Assembly (NCBI GenBank): GCA_030695205.1
Contig: JAUYTN010000025.1
Location: forward strand, 1-64,000
DNA: 64,000 nt
Reading direction: 5' to 3'
Origin: Burkholderiaceae bacterium
GTDB taxonomy: Bacteria > Pseudomonadota > Gammaproteobacteria > Burkholderiales > Burkholderiaceae_C
The notes below the pieces were generated by a model, which saw only the letters and a list, made by a program, of their open reading frames with translations, had not been told where the DNA came from and ran no database searches. A program made the translations under genes and the position numbers. Below are positions 8,267 to 17,366 of the stretch, one piece after another. The number at the start of each line of letters is the position of its first letter. Position 1 is the stretch's first letter.

Positions 8267-9712
8267 TTAAGCGTGAGCAGGGACCACAGCTGGGATGCGG
8301 GCATCACTGGCCTGGCCTTTGAAGGCGGTCATCAACACGTTCCACAGCATCAACACCATGCCACCCAGATACAACAGGCCACCCAGCAAACGGATCACGT
8401 AGAAGGGGAAAGTTGCCTTGACGGACTCCACGAAGGTGTAGGTCAGTGTCCCGTCCGGGTTGACCGAGCGCCACATCAGACCCTGCATCACACCGGCGAT
8501 CCACATCGCAGCGATGTACAGAACGATGCCGATGGTCGCGACCCAGAAGTGAATCTCAACCGCTTTCATGCTGTGCATTTGCTTTTGTCCGAAGAGACGA
8601 GGAATCAGGTAGTACATAGAACCCATGGTGATCAGGCCCACCCAACCCAAGGCGCCGGAGTGCACGTGACCAACGGTCCAGTCTGTGTAGTGCGACAGTG
8701 CGTTCACTGTCTTGATGGACATCATCGGACCTTCGAACGTGGACATGCCGTAGAAGGACAAGGACACGATCAGGAAGCGCAAGATGGGATCGTCACGCAG
8801 CTTGTGCCATGCGCCAGACAGGGTCATGATGCCGTTGATCATGCCGCCCCAGCTGGGTGCCAAAAGGATCAGAGAGAACACCATACCGACGGACTGGGTC
8901 CAGTCGGGCAGAGCGGTGTAGTGCAGATGGTGAGGACCCGCCCACATGTAGGTGAAGATCAGCGCCCAAAAGTGGACGATGGACAAGCGGTAGGAATACA
9001 CCGGACGCCCTGCTTGCTTGGGAATGAAGTAGTACATCATGCCCAGGAAGCCAGCGGTCAGGAAGAAGCCCACAGCATTGTGGCCGTACCACCACTGCAC
9101 CATGGCGTCTTGCACACCAGCGTAGGCCGAGTAGCTCTTGGTCAAGCTGACAGGCAGGGCAGCCGAGTTCACGATGTGCAGCAAAGCCACGGCCAGAATG
9201 AAAGCACCGTAGAACCAGTTGCCCACATAAATGTGTCGGACTTTGCGAATACCAATCGTCCCGAAGAACACGATGGCGTAAGCGACCCACACCACAGCGA
9301 TCAGCAGGTCAATTGGCCACTCCAGCTCCGCGTACTCTTTGCTGGTGGTGATGCCAAGGGGCAAGGTCACCACTGCTGCCACGATGACCAGGTTCCAGCC
9401 CCAAAACGTGAAGGCTGCCAGCTTGTCGGAAATCAACCTGGTTTGGCAGGTGCGCTGAACCACGTAGTAACTGGTTGCGAACAGGCCGCAACCGCCAAAC
9501 GCAAAAATCACAGCGTTCGTGTGCAACGGCCGCAAGCGGCCATAGCTCAGGTATTCAATACCCAGATTCAGCTCGGGCCAGGTTAACTGGGCCGCAATAA
9601 TCACGCCCACCAGCATCCCCACCACGCCGTATACCACGGTCATGATGGCGAACTGACGAACGACCTTGTCGTTATAGACCGTCGCCTGACTGGCCTTCAT
9701 CGTTACTGACAT
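8267..9712 (-). CDS. ccoN: Cytochrome cbb3 oxidase catalytic subunit I
   Basis: A 481-residue protein with about twelve membrane helices, the heme-copper catalytic subunit that reduces oxygen with high affinity and pumps protons. Conserved histidines for hemes b and b3 and CuB appear in segments such as [10 protein letters not shown] and GPHHLHY, and [11 protein letters not shown] lies further on. The cbb3-specific active-site tyrosine region is present. The start ATG has a strong GAGGAG site. It is the first gene of the ccoNOQP-H operon and is preceded by a perfect Fnr-type box. Confidence 0.98.
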   Translation of the reverse strand: MSVTMKASQATVYNDKVVRQFAIMTVVYGVVGMLVGVIIAAQLTWPELNLGIEYLSYGRLRPLHTNAVIFAFGGCGLFATSYYVVQRTCQTRLISDKLAAFTFWGWNLVIVAAVVTLPLGITTSKEYAELEWPIDLLIAVVWVAYAIVFFGTIGIRKVRHIYVGNWFYGAFILAVALLHIVNSAALPVSLTKSYSAYAGVQDAMVQWWYGHNAVGFFLTAGFLGMMYYFIPKQAGRPVYSYRLSIVHFWALIFTYMWAGPHHLHYTALPDWTQSVGMVFSLILLAPSWGGMINGIMTLSGAWHKLRDDPILRFLIVSLSFYGMSTFEGPMMSIKTVNALSHYTDWTVGHVHSGALGWVGLITMGSMYYLIPRLFGQKQMHSMKAVEIHFWVATIGIVLYIAAMWIAGVMQGLMWRSVNPDGTLTYTFVESVKATFPFYVIRLLGGLLYLGGMVLMLWNVLMTAFKGQASDARIPAVVPAHA

Positions 9713-9769
9713 ACAGAACTCCTCAAAATGTCGTCGGGCAGAGTGTCATTGCCCAGTTGTTCTTTCACC

Positions 9770-9783
9770 TTGACTTAAGTCAA
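9770..9783 (-). promoter_or_regulatory. Fnr/Anr box in the ccoN promoter
   Basis: TTGACTTAAGTCAA is a perfect inverted repeat of the TTGAY-N4-RTCAA type. At -41.5 it predicts a ccoN transcription start near 9735 and a 22-base leader containing the ribosome site. The box overlaps the last codons and stop of ccoS, so the ccoN promoter sits inside the upstream gene. Confidence 0.88.
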
Positions 9784-9917
9784 TCTGATCTCAGAATTCG
9801 GTCTCCCTCACGGTCAATGTTGTCCAGTTGGCCCGTCTCCAGCGCCCACCAGAAGATAACGATGATGCCCAGCACCACCACCACTGATAACGGAATCAAC
9901 AGATACAGAATTTCCAT
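9780..9917 (-). CDS. ccoS: Cbb3-type oxidase assembly protein CcoS
   Basis: A 45-residue protein starting MEILYLLIPLSVVVVLG with a single membrane helix (about 4-25). It is followed by the FFWALETGQLDN-like motif (here IFWWALETGQLDN), the hallmark of CcoS/FixS. CcoS is needed for insertion of redox cofactors into the cbb3 catalytic subunit. It follows ccoI by 84 bp on the same strand, and its stop codon lies inside the Fnr box of ccoN. Confidence 0.95.
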   Translation of the reverse strand: MEILYLLIPLSVVVVLGIIVIFWWALETGQLDNIDREGDRILRSD

Positions 9918-10001
9918 GCCTGTCTCCTTGCAAAAACTGTCGCACCCACCGGTACTAACGTAAGGGTGGGGTGGGCAATTGCCCGATCAAATCCACGCTT
10001 T

Positions 10002-12425
10002 TCAGGCAGATCCAGCCTGATCCAACGACTTGACTGGCACCTGGCGGCTCAGACGCAATGCGTTGCCAATCACGCCCAATGAACTCAAAGCCATACCCAG
10101 CCCCGCCGCCCACGGGGGCATATAACCAAACACCGCCAACGGTACGCTGACAGCGTTGTAGGCGGCAGCCCAGCCCAGGTTCTGGCGCACGATGCGCATG
10201 GTGGCTCGGGCGCGCTGCAGGGTTTGCACCACCTCCATGACGCTGCCGCCTTGAATGACGAAGTCGGATTGGGCTTGGGCCAAGGGTGCTGCTGTTCCCA
10301 GCGCGAACGAGGTGTTGGCACGGGCCAATACCGGCCCATCGTTCAGACCATCGCCAACCATGGCAACCTTATGTCCCCTGCCCTGCAGCGCCACCAGCTC
10401 CTGCAGCTTCAACTCAGGCGAGGCACCCGCCACCACCCGGTCCACCCCAACCGATGCAGCCACTGCACGCGCAGCCGCTTCACGGTCGCCCGACACGAGC
10501 CATGTGGCAATGCCCAGCTCCTTGAGTGCCGATACCGCTTGTGCCGCATCGGGCCTGAGCCGCTCACTCAACTGAAACGTTGCCAACCACCCCTTGTCGT
10601 CCGACAGAAACACCCTGGGAGACTGGAGAACACCATCCCCAGCCAGTGGTTCGACGCCACAAAAGTCTGCGGACCCCAGCTTCAACACCGTCGCATGGGG
10701 CGTTTGTCCTGACATCCCTTTTCCGGCGTGCTCGACGACGCCTTCCAGCATCCCGCCCAGCGCCCCCGCGACAGACACAGCGGCATTCGCACCAGGCCAC
10801 CCCTGGCTGGCCGCCTGCGAAATGGCTTTGGAGGCCGGGTGAAGCGACACCCCCGCCAACTGGCTGGCCCAGGCCAACACCTGTGCGGCATCTTCGCCAG
10901 CGCGCAACTGAACGTCGGTCAATTGAAGTTGGTCATGGGTCAGTGTGCCGGTTTTATCAAACACCACCGTGTCAATCTGCGACAGGCTTTCAAAAGCCTG
11001 CAAGCGGCGCACCAGCACGCCACGCTGGGCTAAGGCCCCGGCGGATGCCAGCATGGCCGTCGGGGTGGCCAGCGACAGTGCACATGGACAGGTCACAATG
11101 AGCACCGCCACAGCGACGGCCAGCGCCTTGGCAGGATCGATGTGCCACCAGTACCAGCCTGACAGGGCCGCCGCCAGCAGCACCGCCACCAAAAACGGGG
11201 CGGCCACCCTGTCCGCCAGTATCGCCAGGCGGGGCTTTTCGGTGGAGGCCTTTTCCATGAGCGCCACGATCTGTGCGAAGCGTGTGCTGGCGCCCAGTTT
11301 GTCCAGCTGCACCACCGCAGGACCCGCGAGGTTGAAACTGCCGGCGATTACTCGTTCGCCAGCTGTGCGGGTGACCGGTGTGGATTCGCCCGTCAGAAGC
11401 GCTTCGTCCACAGTGGCGTTGGCACTGCGCAGCACGCCATCGCCTGGAAATGCCTGACCGGCGTTGAGCCTGACCACATCGCCCAGCGCCAGGCGCCGAA
11501 CCGACACCGACTCGAACGAACCATCGGACTTTTCACGCTCACACACATCGGGCAGGCGATTCATCAGGTCGTCCAGGGCGCCAGCGGTTCGGTCGCGGGC
11601 CTTGAACTCGAAGTAGCGCCCACCCATCAGGAAAAAAACGAACATCGTCAGGGAATCGAACCAGACCTCGTGCCCCCATGGCCCTGTCGGGTCGAAAGTC
11701 GCGAGCGAACTGACGATGAACGTGACCAATATCCCAATGGACACGGGGGTATCCATGCCCACCCTGCCCTTGCGCAGATCCCGCCACGCGCTGGAAAAAA
11801 ATGGGCCGCTGGCAAAAATAACCACCGGCAGGCTCAACACCCAACTCGCCCAGCGCAGGAGGTGTTCGATATCGGGGGGAATATCACCCGGCTCGGTGAT
11901 GTATGCAGGCCATGCGTACATCATGACCTGCATCATGCAGATCCCGGCAACAAACAGCCGCCACAGCACCTTGCGGCCCTCGGCCAAGCGGTTGCTGATG
12001 CTCAATGCCTCGCGCATGGGCAGCAGCCGGTATCCGGTGTCCCCCACCGCACGCGCAATGCCGGAGGCCGTCACAGCGTCTGGCCGCCATTGAACAGTCA
12101 AGCGCCGGGTAGCGGCGTTGACCTCCGCCTTCACGATACCGGGCATGCGGCAGACAGCGTCTTCTACCGTGTCAGCACAGGCCGCACAGTACATACCCTG
12201 AACCATCAACACCGATTCGGCCAGAGTCCGCCCGTCCACATCGGCGTATTGGGTAAATTCCTGCTGCTCGATCGGGTCGTCGAGCACCGAAAAATCGTCC
12301 AACACCTTGAGCGGGCCCGCTGGGCGGTCCAAGGGTGAGCGGGAAACTGCGTCACCACTCCCTGGCTGAGCGCGGCCACCGGGCATGGCCGAAGCTGTGT
12401 GGAGAGGAAGTGGGGATCGAGACAT
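10002..12425 (-). CDS. ccoI: Copper-translocating P-type ATPase for cbb3 oxidase assembly (CcoI/FixI)
   Basis: A copper-exporting P1B ATPase of about 807 residues that delivers copper for the CuB site of cbb3 oxidase. Visible are a heavy-metal-associated domain with CAAC (Cys80, Cys83), membrane helices, the CPC motif in CPCALSLATPTA, the phosphorylation site DKTGTLT and the hinge GDGLND. The ATG at 12425 is given as the start. A TTG at 12443 would also be in frame, while the predicted Fnr-dependent transcription start near 12426 would favour a later codon such as ATG 12386. The first 40 residues are Pro/Ser-rich and lack family similarity, so they may not be translated. Confidence 0.94.
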   Translation of the reverse strand: MSRSPLPLHTASAMPGGRAQPGSGDAVSRSPLDRPAGPLKVLDDFSVLDDPIEQQEFTQYADVDGRTLAESVLMVQGMYCAACADTVEDAVCRMPGIVKAEVNAATRRLTVQWRPDAVTASGIARAVGDTGYRLLPMREALSISNRLAEGRKVLWRLFVAGICMMQVMMYAWPAYITEPGDIPPDIEHLLRWASWVLSLPVVIFASGPFFSSAWRDLRKGRVGMDTPVSIGILVTFIVSSLATFDPTGPWGHEVWFDSLTMFVFFLMGGRYFEFKARDRTAGALDDLMNRLPDVCEREKSDGSFESVSVRRLALGDVVRLNAGQAFPGDGVLRSANATVDEALLTGESTPVTRTAGERVIAGSFNLAGPAVVQLDKLGASTRFAQIVALMEKASTEKPRLAILADRVAAPFLVAVLLAAALSGWYWWHIDPAKALAVAVAVLIVTCPCALSLATPTAMLASAGALAQRGVLVRRLQAFESLSQIDTVVFDKTGTLTHDQLQLTDVQLRAGEDAAQVLAWASQLAGVSLHPASKAISQAASQGWPGANAAVSVAGALGGMLEGVVEHAGKGMSGQTPHATVLKLGSADFCGVEPLAGDGVLQSPRVFLSDDKGWLATFQLSERLRPDAAQAVSALKELGIATWLVSGDREAAARAVAASVGVDRVVAGASPELKLQELVALQGRGHKVAMVGDGLNDGPVLARANTSFALGTAAPLAQAQSDFVIQGGSVMEVVQTLQRARATMRIVRQNLGWAAAYNAVSVPLAVFGYMPPWAAGLGMALSSLGVIGNALRLSRQVPVKSLDQAGSA

Positions 12426-12460
12426 CGGCGAGAGGATACGCAAGAGCAGTAGGGGGGTGC

Positions 12461-12474
12461 TTGACTTAGGTCAA
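12461..12474. promoter_or_regulatory. Shared Fnr/Anr box between ccoI and the universal stress gene
   Basis: TTGACTTAGGTCAA is a perfect TTGAY-N4-RTCAA site. Towards ccoI, a -10-like TATCCT (12433-12438, minus) lies at the exact class II spacing. Towards the stress gene, TAGTCT (12496-12501, plus) would place the start near 12508, with the box at about -41. One box may therefore drive both genes. Confidence 0.82.
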
Positions 12475-12584
12475 TGGGGGCAAACACGTAGCGGTTAGTC
12501 TACCGCCGATGTGGTTGCGCAAGGCCCAATCAGTCAAAATCCACGACAGCTGCATACCTCTTACCCATCTCACTGGAGAACCCT

Positions 12585-13028
12585 ATGTACAAACGCATTC
12601 TTGTAGCGACCGACGGCTCGGAACTCTCTGACAAAGCGGTCGAGCACGGCCTGAACCTGGCCGACCTGACCGGCGCTGAGCTGATCGCGGTCAAAGTGGT
12701 ACCGCGCTACCCCCAAACCTACTTCGAAGGCGGTGTAGCGCTGGGGGCTGACGAGGTGGCCAAGATTGAAAAGCAATGGAACGATGAAGCACTGGAATCG
12801 GTCAATGCCATCAAGTCCAAAGGGCAGTTGCAAAACGTCAAGGTCAAGGCGACCACCGTCAAATCCGACCTGATCGCTGAAGCATTGATCGCAACCGCCA
12901 AGCGCCACAAATGCGACCTGATCGTCATGGCGTCACACGGCCGCCGTGGGCTCAAGCGCCTGCTGCTGGGCAGTGAGACCCAGCAGGTGCTGACACACTC
13001 CCATATTCCAGTGCTGGTTTTGAGGTAA
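12585..13028 (+). CDS. Universal stress protein, UspA family
   Basis: A 147-residue cytoplasmic single-domain Usp. It begins YKRILVATDGS and ends with the nucleotide-binding segment ASHGRRGLKRLLLGSE and a PVLVL strand, close to the G-2x-G-9x-GS ATP motif except that the first glycine is alanine. Such proteins support survival during energy limitation and stasis. An Fnr-type box about 115 bp upstream, with a reasonable -10, suggests induction at low oxygen, as seen for Anr-regulated Usps in Pseudomonas. A bidirectional terminator follows. Confidence 0.92.
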   Translation: MYKRILVATDGSELSDKAVEHGLNLADLTGAELIAVKVVPRYPQTYFEGGVALGADEVAKIEKQWNDEALESVNAIKSKGQLQNVKVKATTVKSDLIAEALIATAKRHKCDLIVMASHGRRGLKRLLLGSETQQVLTHSHIPVLVLR

Positions 13029-13070
13029 AAAACCTTATTCAGCGCTTGTTAGGCATACTGAGTTAGCTAC
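13027..13070 (-). repeat. Dispersed A/T-rich repeat, copy B
   Basis: On the minus strand this reads GTAGCTAACT, then a spacer and CAAGCGCTGAATAAGG followed by a T-run, resembling the copy at 17322-17366. It begins at the stop codon of the stress protein gene and adjoins the terminator hairpin. Confidence 0.55.
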
Positions 13071-13098
13071 AAAAAAACCTGCAGCAGCAGGTTTTTTT
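13071..13098. terminator. Bidirectional rho-independent terminator
   Basis: A7-CCTGC-AGCA-GCAGG-T7 forms a symmetric stem usable from both strands. It separates the plus-strand stress gene from the convergent malonyl-CoA synthetase gene, whose stop is at 13106. Confidence 0.92.
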
Positions 13099-13105
13099 AT
13101 GGCCA

Positions 13106-14680
13106 TCACGGTGTGGAAAACAATGTCCTGTAGTGGTCTCGGAGCACGTTCTTTTGGACCTTGCCCATGGCGTTGCGGGGCAACTCCGGGACCACAAAGC
13201 ACCGCTTGGGCACCTTGAAGTTGGCAAGCACGGCCCTGACCTGCGCCAGCACCGCGTCACACTGCAGCGAAACCCCCGGCTGAGCGGTGAACACAGCAAC
13301 CCCCACCTCGCCGAAGTCGGGATGGGGCACCCCTACCACCGCGCTTTCCGCAACCCCGGGCAAGTCGTTCAGGACGCTCTCGACTTCAGCCGGATACACG
13401 TTGTAGCCACCGCTGATGATGAGGTCTTTGCTTCGGCCAACGATGGTGACGTAGCCGTGTTCGTCCACGCAGCCCACGTCGCCGGTTTTGAACCAGCCAT
13501 CGGGGGTGAATTCTTCAGCGGTCTTTTCGGGCATGCGCCAATAACCCTGGAACACGTTGGGCCCTTTGACCTGGATGCCACCGATTTCGCCGGACTCCAC
13601 GGGAGACCCCCGCTCATCCACCACCCGCAACGACACGCCCGGCAGCGGAAAACCCACTGTGCCACCGCGCCGCTGCGCCTGCGGCTGGCCATCTGCGTCT
13701 GTGTAGCGGCTGTCGGCCAGGCAAGGATTGGAGGTCAGCATGGCCGTTTCGGACATGCCATAGCGCTCCAAAATGGTGTGCCCTGTACGCTGCGCCCATG
13801 CCTTGAAGGTATCGGGTAACAGTGGGGCAGACCCGCTGATGAACAACCGCATGTGCTGGCACGCAGCCCGAGACAAACCGGCCTCGGCCAGCATGCGGGT
13901 GTACATCGTAGGCACCCCCATGAACACCGTGGCACGGGGCAAACAGTCAATCACCGCTTTCGGGTTGAAGCGGTTGAACCACAACATGCGGCTGCCACTG
14001 AGCAAGGCCCCATGGATGGCCACGAAAAGACCATGCACATGAAAAATAGGCAAGGCGTGGATCAGCACATCGTTGCCCTGCGCGGGGGTTCGCCAACCCC
14101 AGTAGGTGTGCAGCACCGCTGCATTGCTAAGCAAATTGCCATGACTGAGCATGGCCCCCTTGCTGCGCCCTGTGGTGCCGCTGGTGTACACAATCGCCGC
14201 CAAATCGTCGCTTGTGCGTGGCGCAGGCAGATGGTGCACCGAATGGTGCATCGCACGCTGCAATAAGCTGCCTGTGCGGTCGTCGCCCAATGTGAATACA
14301 TGGCGCACGCCCCCTTGGAAGGCGATCTTGCTCAGCCAGCCGAAGTGTGCGGGTGCACACACCACCACCGCTGGCTCGGCGTTGCCGATGAAATAGGCCA
14401 TTTCGGCCGCCTGGTAGGCAGTGTTAAGCGGCAAAAACACCAGCCCAGCGCGCAAAGTGGCCAGATACAGGGTCAATGCCTCCACCGACTTGTCCACCTG
14501 CACGGCAATCCGGCTGGCCGGTGGCAGTTCGAGCGACTTCAGCAAATTGGCCAGCATGGCGCTGGCGTGTTCCAGGTCGCGCCACGAGTAGTGCAACCCT
14601 TCATCGGTCTCGACCGCAACGCTGTCGAGATCGGGTGGAAATGCGGCGCGAAGCGCGGTGTACAGGTTGGAATCGGTCAT
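13106..14680 (-). CDS. matB: Malonyl-CoA synthetase (AMP-forming acyl-CoA ligase)
   Basis: A 524-residue ANL-superfamily enzyme that activates a carboxylic acid, probably malonate or methylmalonate, to its CoA ester through an acyl-adenylate. The P-loop-like motif YTSGTTGRSKGA, the core motif YGMSET, the hinge GRSKDLIISGG and the C-terminal NAMGKVQK lysine motif are all present. Overall sequence fits the MatB group better than long-chain ligases. It lies 31 bp downstream of an enoyl-CoA hydratase gene on the same strand. The malonate preference is from family resemblance, so a related short-chain substrate remains possible. Confidence 0.85.
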   Translation of the reverse strand: MTDSNLYTALRAAFPPDLDSVAVETDEGLHYSWRDLEHASAMLANLLKSLELPPASRIAVQVDKSVEALTLYLATLRAGLVFLPLNTAYQAAEMAYFIGNAEPAVVVCAPAHFGWLSKIAFQGGVRHVFTLGDDRTGSLLQRAMHHSVHHLPAPRTSDDLAAIVYTSGTTGRSKGAMLSHGNLLSNAAVLHTYWGWRTPAQGNDVLIHALPIFHVHGLFVAIHGALLSGSRMLWFNRFNPKAVIDCLPRATVFMGVPTMYTRMLAEAGLSRAACQHMRLFISGSAPLLPDTFKAWAQRTGHTILERYGMSETAMLTSNPCLADSRYTDADGQPQAQRRGGTVGFPLPGVSLRVVDERGSPVESGEIGGIQVKGPNVFQGYWRMPEKTAEEFTPDGWFKTGDVGCVDEHGYVTIVGRSKDLIISGGYNVYPAEVESVLNDLPGVAESAVVGVPHPDFGEVGVAVFTAQPGVSLQCDAVLAQVRAVLANFKVPKRCFVVPELPRNAMGKVQKNVLRDHYRTLFSTP

Positions 14681-14711
14681 ACCAAGTGCATTGGGGTAAA
14701 AAGTGGCGCCG

Positions 14712-15491
14712 TCAGAACACAGCGCGGCGTTTGGACAAAAACGCAGCTATGCCTTCCCGGTGCTCCGGACTGTTGGCATGGTCGTAAGCGGTGGCCACCA
14801 GCTCGGCCATGGAGGACGTGCCATCGGACAAGGCACCCAGCAACTGTTTGTGCGCCCTGGCGGTCAAGGGGGCTAGGCTGGCGATGCGGATGGCAGCGTC
14901 GGCCGCGGCCTGCGCAAGCTCGGCATCGTCCACCACCCGGTTGAGAAAACCACGCTGCTGCATGTCCGCCGCCGACAGAACCGCTGCCTCCAGCAGCATC
15001 TCGCGGGCGGTTTGTACACCCACTGCAAGGGCTACCAATTGGGCTTCGCGAGGTGCCATCGGAAAACCCAGCCGTGCAATCGGCGCACCAAAGCGAGCCG
15101 ACGAAGCCGCCAGGCGGATGTCGCAGGCACTGGCCATTTCCAGCCCAGCCCCCATGCAATTGCCCTGCATAGCCGCGACAACAGGCACCGGGCAGCGCCG
15201 GATGGCGTTCAAGCCGCCCCACACATCCTGCTCATGAAAATCGGTCAGCTGCTGCACATCGAAGCGAAACGCCGGGTACTCGGCGATGTCGCCTCCTGCA
15301 CAGAAATGACCGCCTTCACCGGTCAACAGCACGCAGCGCAAATCTTTGGCGCGGGACAACCCACCAAACACCTCTGCCAGCGCTCGCCACATGCTCCGGG
15401 ACATAGCGTTGAATTTGCCGGGGTGGCTCAGGGTGACCACCGCCACGGTGGGGTGGCCCTCCAGGCCATGGGTGGTGACTTGACCTGCCAT
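14712..15491 (-). CDS. Enoyl-CoA hydratase/isomerase family protein
   Basis: A 259-residue crotonase-fold protein. The oxyanion-hole segments GGHFCAGGDIAEY (about 60-72) and GNCMGAGLEMASACDIR are present. The second catalytic glutamate of true hydratases is not obvious: the segment after the second oxyanion region reads APIARLGF, so hydration is not certain. Substrate is unknown. It precedes the malonyl-CoA synthetase gene and probably shares its transcript, suggesting work on a short or branched acyl-CoA. Confidence 0.85.
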   Translation of the reverse strand: MAGQVTTHGLEGHPTVAVVTLSHPGKFNAMSRSMWRALAEVFGGLSRAKDLRCVLLTGEGGHFCAGGDIAEYPAFRFDVQQLTDFHEQDVWGGLNAIRRCPVPVVAAMQGNCMGAGLEMASACDIRLAASSARFGAPIARLGFPMAPREAQLVALAVGVQTAREMLLEAAVLSAADMQQRGFLNRVVDDAELAQAAADAAIRIASLAPLTARAHKQLLGALSDGTSSMAELVATAYDHANSPEHREGIAAFLSKRRAVF

Positions 15492-15597
15492 CAGAAGCCT
15501 TTACAGCGGGCCGTGATAGCCGTGAACCTGTTCACCGCTATCGCCGCCCTTGGTGTCAATTGTGTGGTGCTGCATCCTGCGGCCAACGATAGCCGCC

Positions 15598-16422
15598 TCA
15601 GCGGCGTTCGGCCACCGGGGTTTCCCGAGACAGGGCCCACCACCAACCCACCGCGCCACCGATGATCATGGGGATACACAGCCACTGGCCCATGCTCATG
15701 CCCAGGGCCAGCAGTCCTAGGTGGGCATCTGGCTCACGGAAGTACTCGGCCACAAACCGGAACACCCCATAGCCGCCCAGAAAGACAAAAGCCACCTGCC
15801 CTGGTGCGCGCTCACGCCGCGCGTAGAGCCACAGCAACACGAACAGCAACACACCTTCGAGCAAGAACTGGTAAATCTGCGATGGGTGGCGGGGCAAATC
15901 CCCGGCACCCCTGAACACCATGGCCCAGGGCAAGGAAGGGTCAGCCACCCTACCCCACAGCTCGCCATTGATGAAGTTGCCCACCCTGCCTGCGGCCAGC
16001 CCAGTGGGCACACAGGGCGCAACCAGATCCATAACTTGCAAAAACGGACGCTGGCGCGAACGGGCAAACCAAACCATGGCCAGAATCACCCCCAACAAGC
16101 CCCCATGAAAACTCATGCCACCTTGCCAAACCGCCAGAATCTCCAGGGGATTGGCTAGGTAGTACGCAGGCTTGTAAAACAGGCAGTAACCCAAGCGGCC
16201 ACCCAGGACCACGCCCACGACCCCCAAAAACAAAATATCTTCTATGTCGCGGGTGTGCCACACCCCCTGGTGCACCAGTCGGGCATAAGGCGGGTGCTTC
16301 AAGCGCCGCCACCCCAGCCACAAAAACAGGCCAAAAGCAGCCAAATACGTCAGGCCATACCAATGGATGGCCACCGGCCCCAATTGAATGGCTACAGGAT
16401 CGATAGAGGGGTGTATGAGCAT
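15598..16422 (-). CDS. lgt: Prolipoprotein diacylglyceryl transferase
   Basis: A 274-residue inner-membrane enzyme that transfers diacylglycerol from phosphatidylglycerol to the lipobox cysteine of prelipoproteins. Seven hydrophobic segments are visible. The signature [14 protein letters not shown] (with the essential arginine) and an HPSQIYQ segment identify Lgt, and the N-terminal HWYG is the usual one. It sits downstream of trmD, where rplS would be expected in this group, separated by 111 bp. Substrates in this window include the patatin-like lipoprotein. Confidence 0.96.
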   Translation of the reverse strand: MLIHPSIDPVAIQLGPVAIHWYGLTYLAAFGLFLWLGWRRLKHPPYARLVHQGVWHTRDIEDILFLGVVGVVLGGRLGYCLFYKPAYYLANPLEILAVWQGGMSFHGGLLGVILAMVWFARSRQRPFLQVMDLVAPCVPTGLAAGRVGNFINGELWGRVADPSLPWAMVFRGAGDLPRHPSQIYQFLLEGVLLFVLLWLYARRERAPGQVAFVFLGGYGVFRFVAEYFREPDAHLGLLALGMSMGQWLCIPMIIGGAVGWWWALSRETPVAERR

Positions 16423-16533
16423 GGCGCCGATTGTGCCAGCCAGCCTGAAACCGCCAGGGATAAGCTGCCCCCGCCATCATCTCCAGCCTCTCCTGCCCCC
16501 CGGTCTGCCGGTTGCCCGGGTGGCGCAAAAAAC

Positions 16534-17316
16534 TCAGCGCTGAGGTGCGCTGGCCTCGCGCAAAAAAGCCTCATCCCTGGGGGTCAGGCGGCCATTCTCA
16601 CGGACTTGCGCCAGCACGTCCGGACGCCAGCGCGCGGTGTTGTGCAGGCTTTGCTCGCGCCTGAATTGCGCAATTCGCTCATGGTTGCCGGACAACAGCA
16701 CCGGCGGCACGGGCTGTGGCACTTCACCGGCTTGCCAGTTTTCCGGACGGGTGTAGTGAGGACAGTCCAGCAACCCATCCAAAGCGGGGTTAAAGCTGTC
16801 TTGCTGGTGACTGCCCTCGTCGTTGAGCACACCGGGTTGCAGGCGGGCCACCGCATCGAGCAGCGCCATCGCCGCAATTTCACCACCCGACAGCACAAAG
16901 TCACCCAGGCTGATCTGCTGGTCCACATGGGCGTCGATGAAGCGTTGGTCCAGCCCCTCGTAGCGGCCACACACCAGCACCGCACCAGTGCTGTCGGCCC
17001 AGGACTGCACCGCCGTATGGTCCAGCCTGGGGCCCAGCGGCGAAAACAGCACCACCGGCACGGCCGGTGCGGCGGCCGCTTCGCGGTCGGCCCGCACCGC
17101 CGCCAGGCAGCGCGACAGCGGCTCAGCCATCATGACCATGCCCGGCCCACCGCCAAAGGGTCGGTCATCGACCCGGCGGTAGTTGCCATCGGCAAAATCA
17201 CGCAACTGCCACAGCACCACCTGAACCTGCCCCGACGAAAACGCCCGGCGGTTGATGCCCACCGTCAGCAGCGGCGCCAGCAACTCCGGAAACAGGGTAA
17301 CGACGTCAAAGCGCAT
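16534..17316 (-). CDS. trmD: tRNA (guanine-N1)-methyltransferase
   Basis: A 260-residue SPOUT enzyme that methylates G37 of tRNAs with a G at position 36, preventing frameshifts. The N-terminal MRFDVVTLFPE, the trefoil-knot segment CGRYEGLDQRFID and the SLGDFVLSGGE motif are all present. The gene follows rimM, in the order rpsP-rimM-trmD, with a repeat copy in the 45-bp gap between rimM and trmD. Standard length. Confidence 0.97.
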   Translation of the reverse strand: MRFDVVTLFPELLAPLLTVGINRRAFSSGQVQVVLWQLRDFADGNYRRVDDRPFGGGPGMVMMAEPLSRCLAAVRADREAAAAPAVPVVLFSPLGPRLDHTAVQSWADSTGAVLVCGRYEGLDQRFIDAHVDQQISLGDFVLSGGEIAAMALLDAVARLQPGVLNDEGSHQQDSFNPALDGLLDCPHYTRPENWQAGEVPQPVPPVLLSGNHERIAQFRREQSLHNTARWRPDVLAQVRENGRLTPRDEAFLREASAPQR

Positions 17317-17321
17317 AATTG

Positions 17322-17366
17322 CAGCTAACTATTGAATACCAGCAAGCGCTACGCACTGTTCTTATT
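17322..17366 (+). repeat. Dispersed A/T-rich repeat, copy C
   Basis: The sequence AGCTAACTATTGAATACC followed by AGCAAGCGCTACGCACTGTT fills the gap between rimM and trmD. It contributes the rimM stop codon and matches copies B and G in layout. Confidence 0.58.

Noticed and set aside
8249..9586. 445-codon plus-strand frame opposite ccoN
   Set aside because: His/Gln-rich composition typical of antisense frames in GC-rich DNA; ccoN is certain.
15492..15597. Repeat copy or small gene between the enoyl-CoA hydratase and lgt genes
   Set aside because: Only fragments such as GCCTTTACAGCG resemble the repeat, not enough to call a copy, and no coding frame stands out.
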